Positions 12,998-15,812 of a DNA stretch of 15,812 nt are shown in pieces. How positions within the stretch are numbered: position 1 is the stretch's first letter; every line of letters starts with the position of its first letter. The DNA is from Deltaproteobacteria bacterium (lineage in GTDB: Bacteria > Myxococcota > Polyangia > Polyangiales > B10-G4). Both the position numbers and the translations under genes were made by a program. The stretch covers positions 1 to 15,812 of the forward strand of contig JAFDCW010000017.1 in assembly GCA_019312705.1 (NCBI GenBank). The letters run 5' to 3'. A model generated the notes under the pieces. That model was not told where the DNA came from and searched no databases. It saw only the letters and a list, made by a program, of their open reading frames with translations.

Positions 12998-14457
12998 GGG
13001 CGATTGCATGGGCGACCGGCCCGCTGCTGCTATTGCTGCTCCTGCTGCTTCCGCGGCCCTTGGCGGCCCAGGACGCGCTGGTCGATCGGGGAGAACCCGA
13101 GACCGAGACCGAAGGGGTCGACGGGGCCGACGCCGATCAGGCCTCCACGGATGCGGCAGGCCAAGCCGGCCAAGCCGACCAAGAAGGCCAAGCCGAGCGG
13201 TCTGCATCGCCGGAGCCCCATACCGTCACCCCGCGGATCCGTGTGCGCTCGGACTCGGTGATGCGTTTTCAGTCCGGCTACGTGCTCACGGTCGACGAAA
13301 CGGCGGCCCCCAACGCCGACCGCCGCTTCTGGCAGCGCGTCGCCCAGCTCCCGATCTACGAGCGCGTGAGCCTCGACGCCCGGGACCTAGCCGATGGCCA
13401 CGTCGACGTGCACTTCTCGGCCTGGGGCGCCCTCGACCTCACCTTCCAATCCGACAACGGCATCGCCGCCGGTGACTTCGCCATCGGGTACGTCGAAGGC
13501 CGCCACGGCGCGGCGAGTGGTTGGGGCGGGCGACGTTTCCTCTCCTGGGGCATCCCCGGCGGCATCCACCTCGACGGCGGTGGCGCGGCCCTGCGCATCG
13601 CTGATGGTCTGGTCGTCGAAGCCGCCGTCGGCCGGCCGGTCACCCCGCGCCGCAACAAGCTCCTGGGCGAGCGTCCGGACTTCTCCGAGGCCACCGTGGC
13701 CTACGGGGCGCGCCTCGGATACGTGCACCCGGGCCGCCTGACCGCGTCCCTGTCGTACCTCGACCGGTGGGCGCAGGGGATCAGCGGCGATCGCAGCGTC
13801 GCCCTCGACGCAACCTGGCGAATCGTCCCGGCAGTGGACGTCTCGGGCAACGTCTCCGTCGACGTGAACTCCGTCGGCGTCGAACAGGCGAACCTCACCG
13901 CCAACATCGTCCTCGGCGACCGCGTGATGACGGACGTCGGCTGGCAGCACGTCGACCCCACGCGGCTCCTGCCGATGTGGTCGATCCTCGCGGCCTTCGC
14001 TTCCAGCGTCTTCGACGAAGTCGCCGCCGGGGCGACCCTTCGGCTGGCGGACAACTGGTCGGTTCGCGGGGCCGGCGGCGTTCGGGTCTACTCCTTCGAT
14101 GGTGTCACCCTCGGCTATCGCCTCGAGGCCCTCGCCCGCTACGTCGACGCCCTGTCCGGGCTCCGCTCTTTCATCAGTCTCACGCGCCGCCATGACGGCA
14201 ACGACGGGCTCAATGTTCTCCACGGGTCGGTCGCCTTCCCCCCGCTCTGGGAGCGCTTGATCGTTGCCCTCCAAGCCGCGGTCGGCCTCGATGACCTGGC
14301 CGAGAAGGAGTCGCTTCTGGCACGTTTCAGCGCGGACTGGCCCGTGTCCGGCGGCTGGAACATTGGGGCGTCCCTCGACTGGGCACGGACTCCGATCGCT
14401 CTGTCCGAGGTCCGCGGCCAGCTCAGCTTTTCGTATCGCCCCGGGGACGCCCAATGA
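12994..14457 (+). CDS. Predicted outer-membrane beta-barrel, candidate porin of a porin-cytochrome conduit
   Basis: 487 residues from ATG 12994 (ATGA overlap). A Leu-run signal peptide ends around LAAQ-DA (about 26). An acidic, Gln/Ala-rich low-complexity linker (about 30-72) follows. From about 74 on the sequence alternates amphipathic strands and short turns (for example HVDVHFSAWGALDLTFQS, LVVEAAVGRP, LTASLSYLDRW), and it ends in a strand LSFSY near the C-terminus, as outer-membrane barrels do. There is no Cys and no haem motif. I cannot match it to MtrB, PioB or OmbB by eye. It lies between two genes for cytochromes of up to 13 haems, which is the arrangement expected of a trans-outer-membrane porin-cytochrome complex, so I infer that it sheathes one of them. 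Confidence 0.72.
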   Translation: MRAIAWATGPLLLLLLLLLPRPLAAQDALVDRGEPETETEGVDGADADQASTDAAGQAGQADQEGQAERSASPEPHTVTPRIRVRSDSVMRFQSGYVLTVDETAAPNADRRFWQRVAQLPIYERVSLDARDLADGHVDVHFSAWGALDLTFQSDNGIAAGDFAIGYVEGRHGAASGWGGRRFLSWGIPGGIHLDGGGAALRIADGLVVEAAVGRPVTPRRNKLLGERPDFSEATVAYGARLGYVHPGRLTASLSYLDRWAQGISGDRSVALDATWRIVPAVDVSGNVSVDVNSVGVEQANLTANIVLGDRVMTDVGWQHVDPTRLLPMWSILAAFASSVFDEVAAGATLRLADNWSVRGAGGVRVYSFDGVTLGYRLEALARYVDALSGLRSFISLTRRHDGNDGLNVLHGSVAFPPLWERLIVALQAAVGLDDLAEKESLLARFSADWPVSGGWNIGASLDWARTPIALSEVRGQLSFSYRPGDAQ

Positions 14458-15545
14458 AGCGAATTCTCATCGCGGCCGGGCTCATCGGCTTCGTCTTTCT
14501 CCTGGCGGGCACCTCGGCCTGCTCCCGCAACGGGCGCCCCGCCCGGGACGAGATCAAGTTTGAGCACTCGGCCCACGTCGGCGGCGAACTGAGCTGCGTC
14601 ACCTGTCATCCAGGGGCGAGCGAGGACAGCGACTCGGGCGCCGTCATGATGCCCACAGAAGAGCAGTGCCGCGACTGCCACAGCGCCTCCGGCGAAGACC
14701 AGTGCAGCTTCTGCCACACGGTGCCGCGGGAGCCGGGCCCCTATGCGCGGCGCGACCGACGCATACGCTACGACCACCGCGCCCATGATCGGGAGCAGGA
14801 TCAAGACAACCCAGAGGGCGCGTCGAGTCGCACCTCCTGCGTGAGCTGCCACGCGAGCCAATCGAGCCAAGCGAGTCTCGCCGAGTTCGACGTGCATATG
14901 CCGCCGATGGCGACCTGCACCGACCAGTGCCACGCCTCCGAGATGCGCAATCTGCGCTGCGTGCCGTGCCACGTCGACCTGCACGAGTACACGATCGGCG
15001 AGATCGCGCTCTACAAGCACCCGACCGGATTCCTTCGGGGCCACGCTCCTGCGGCGAGAGCCGAACAAGCGCTTTGCACCTCGTGTCACGAGCCGTCGTT
15101 TTGCGAGGACTGCCACATGACCGCGTCGGCGGTGGTCCCCCTCGAGCTCATCGAACCGACGAACGTCACCCGCAATTTCGTGCACCGCGGCGACTTCCGG
15201 TCCCGCCACGCCCTCGAAGCGCGCATGGAGCAGGGCACCTGCGTACGGTGCCACGGCGTGACCTTCTGCGACGAGTGCCACGCGGCTTCGGGGATTGGCG
15301 GCAGCGTCTCCGGCGCGAGCCCCCACCCGCCGGGCTGGCTCGACCCCCTCTCGACCCGCGGCCACGCCGCCGAGGCGCGTCGCGACATCCTCTCGTGTGC
15401 TTCGTGTCACGAGGGCGACGCCGAGCGGACCTGCGTGCCCTGCCATCGCGTCGGGGGCATCGCGTCGAACCCTCACCCGCCGGGCTTCGGCGCCACCATG
15501 GACCCTCAGCGCCACGGCGTCTGTCGAGTGTGTCACGTCCCGTGA
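14454..15545 (+). CDS. Multihaem c-type cytochrome with three tandem dihaem modules (up to 13 haems)
   Basis: 363 residues from ATG 14454 (ATGA overlap). The signal peptide ends at Cys23 (TSAC, a weak lipobox), so it is either periplasmic or a lipoprotein. Twelve CxxCH sites occur at Cys 48, 72, 84, 129, 169, 208, 217, 263, 272, 315, 327 and 357. One CxxxCH (CTDQCH) lies at 155. Haem density is about one per 28 residues, near that of MtrA- or OmaB-like conduit cytochromes. Many free His (for example FEHSAH at 37-41, YDHRAH at 106-111) could supply distal ligands for bis-His haems. The C-terminal half has three repeats of H-A-x-x-A-R followed by a haem pair. Coming straight after the barrel gene, it is a good candidate for the cytochrome that spans or docks in the barrel. 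Confidence 0.87.
   Translation: MKRILIAAGLIGFVFLLAGTSACSRNGRPARDEIKFEHSAHVGGELSCVTCHPGASEDSDSGAVMMPTEEQCRDCHSASGEDQCSFCHTVPREPGPYARRDRRIRYDHRAHDREQDQDNPEGASSRTSCVSCHASQSSQASLAEFDVHMPPMATCTDQCHASEMRNLRCVPCHVDLHEYTIGEIALYKHPTGFLRGHAPAARAEQALCTSCHEPSFCEDCHMTASAVVPLELIEPTNVTRNFVHRGDFRSRHALEARMEQGTCVRCHGVTFCDECHAASGIGGSVSGASPHPPGWLDPLSTRGHAAEARRDILSCASCHEGDAERTCVPCHRVGGIASNPHPPGFGATMDPQRHGVCRVCHVP
15042..15446 (+). repeat. Three degenerate dihaem modules inside the cytochrome gene
   Basis: Residues 197-221, 252-276 and 304-331 share the layout HAxxAR, about ten residues, CxxCH, a short gap, CxxCH. The first two are closest: both have CxxCH-x3-FCxxCH (CTSCHEPSFCEDCH and CVRCHGVTFCDECH), while in the third the gap between the haem sites is longer. 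A spacing of roughly 52-55 residues suggests internal duplication of a dihaem unit. Confidence 0.65.
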
Positions 15546-15812
15546 GAGCCCCCACGACAGCACTCTGGCTCTTCGTCGCGGTCGCGTCGTGCGCCCTGTG
15601 GCCGCGGGTGGTCTCGGCTGACGCAGCGTGCATCGATTGCCACTCTCTGCTGCGCCCGCCTTGGCGCCGCGCGCCGGCGCTGAACCTGCTGCACGACGCC
15701 CACCGCGCCGAGCACATCTCGTGCATCGACTGCCACGGCGGCGAGGATCGTCCGAGCGTTCGGGCCCACGCCGTGGTGGCCGGGTTCAGGGCAAACCCGG
15801 TGGGTACCTGCG
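15542..15812 (+). CDS. 5' end of a further secreted multihaem c-type cytochrome (partial)
   Basis: A GTG at 15542 overlaps the preceding stop as GTGA and opens a frame that is still open at the window edge (90 codons). The N-terminus is a signal peptide probably cleaved near VVSADAA. Two CxxCH sites follow, both CIDCH (Cys30 and Cys61), with nearby His (HDAH at 51-54, the His in EHIS) that fit bis-His coordination. The last codon visible is a Cys in NPVGTC, which may begin a third haem site just outside the window. There is no lipobox, so it is likely periplasmic. It continues the same operon. Confidence 0.75.
   Translation, partial: MRAPTTALWLFVAVASCALWPRVVSADAACIDCHSLLRPPWRRAPALNLLHDAHRAEHISCIDCHGGEDRPSVRAHAVVAGFRANPVGTC

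Noticed and set aside
13020..13060. CTG-rich repeat run as a microsatellite or phase-variation tract.
   Set aside because: It encodes the Leu core of a normal signal peptide, and the codons are mixed rather than a pure repeat.
11858..13207. 449-codon leftward open frame across two forward genes.
   Set aside because: It is the complement of the modular cytochrome and the barrel start, both of which are well supported.
14139..15563. 474-codon leftward open frame across the barrel end and the last complete cytochrome.
   Set aside because: It is antisense to 13 haem motifs and has Ala/Arg/Val-rich shadow composition.

Overview
This 15.8 kb, very GC-rich window reads as a chromosomal segment from a Myxococcota or related former-deltaproteobacterial organism. 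That placement is an inference. It rests on codon usage, collagen-like and Asp/Ala-rich stalks directly behind a lipoprotein cysteine, a histidine kinase with an N-terminal domain I associate with Myxococcota, and several multihaem lipoproteins. No RNA gene, insertion sequence, integrase or CRISPR array is visible.

Region 1 (1-1945): the 5' end of a leftward gene for a hydrophobic protein lies at the left edge. A short divergent intergenic region with several inverted repeats follows. Next comes a rightward sensor histidine kinase locus. Its N-terminal domain (182-712) and its PAS-HisKA-HATPase part (770-1945) share one reading frame and are separated only by one TGA codon, with coding-like sequence between them. 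It looks like one gene interrupted by a nonsense codon.

Region 2 (1939-5423, leftward): a fatty-acid beta-oxidation operon, fadI (thiolase) then fadJ (enoyl-CoA hydratase/3-hydroxyacyl-CoA dehydrogenase), coupled through a TGATG overlap. A perfect 9-bp-arm palindrome and a second, shorter one lie just upstream of fadI. A small uncharacterised leftward gene (5542-5778) follows.

Region 3 (5929 to the right edge, rightward): an unbroken run of nine genes, each overlapping the next by 1 or 4 bases at the chosen starts. In order: an octahaem c-type lipoprotein with a collagen-like/Asp-rich stalk and a carboxypeptidase-regulatory-like domain; a small tetrahaem lipoprotein; a four-cluster ferredoxin with a Tat motif; an NrfD-type quinol-interacting membrane protein; a small non-haem probable lipoprotein; a lipoprotein with up to 13 haems carrying CxxxxCH...CxxCH modules; a cysteine-free predicted outer-membrane beta-barrel; a second cytochrome with up to 13 haems; and the start of another multihaem cytochrome cut by the window edge. 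I count 35 canonical CxxCH motifs plus four CxxxCH and one CxxxxCH.

The gene set suggests a trans-envelope electron conduit. The tetrahaem/Fe-S/NrfD trio would exchange electrons with the menaquinone pool at the inner membrane, and multihaem cytochromes would carry them over the periplasm. The barrel plus a cytochrome would form an outer-membrane porin-cytochrome conduit, ending in surface lipoprotein cytochromes. The inner-membrane trio resembles the Geobacter Cbc4 (CbcSTU) arrangement. The combination with this barrel and these cytochromes is, as far as I can tell from sequence alone, not a standard named system. Electron direction and terminal partner cannot be read from the sequence.
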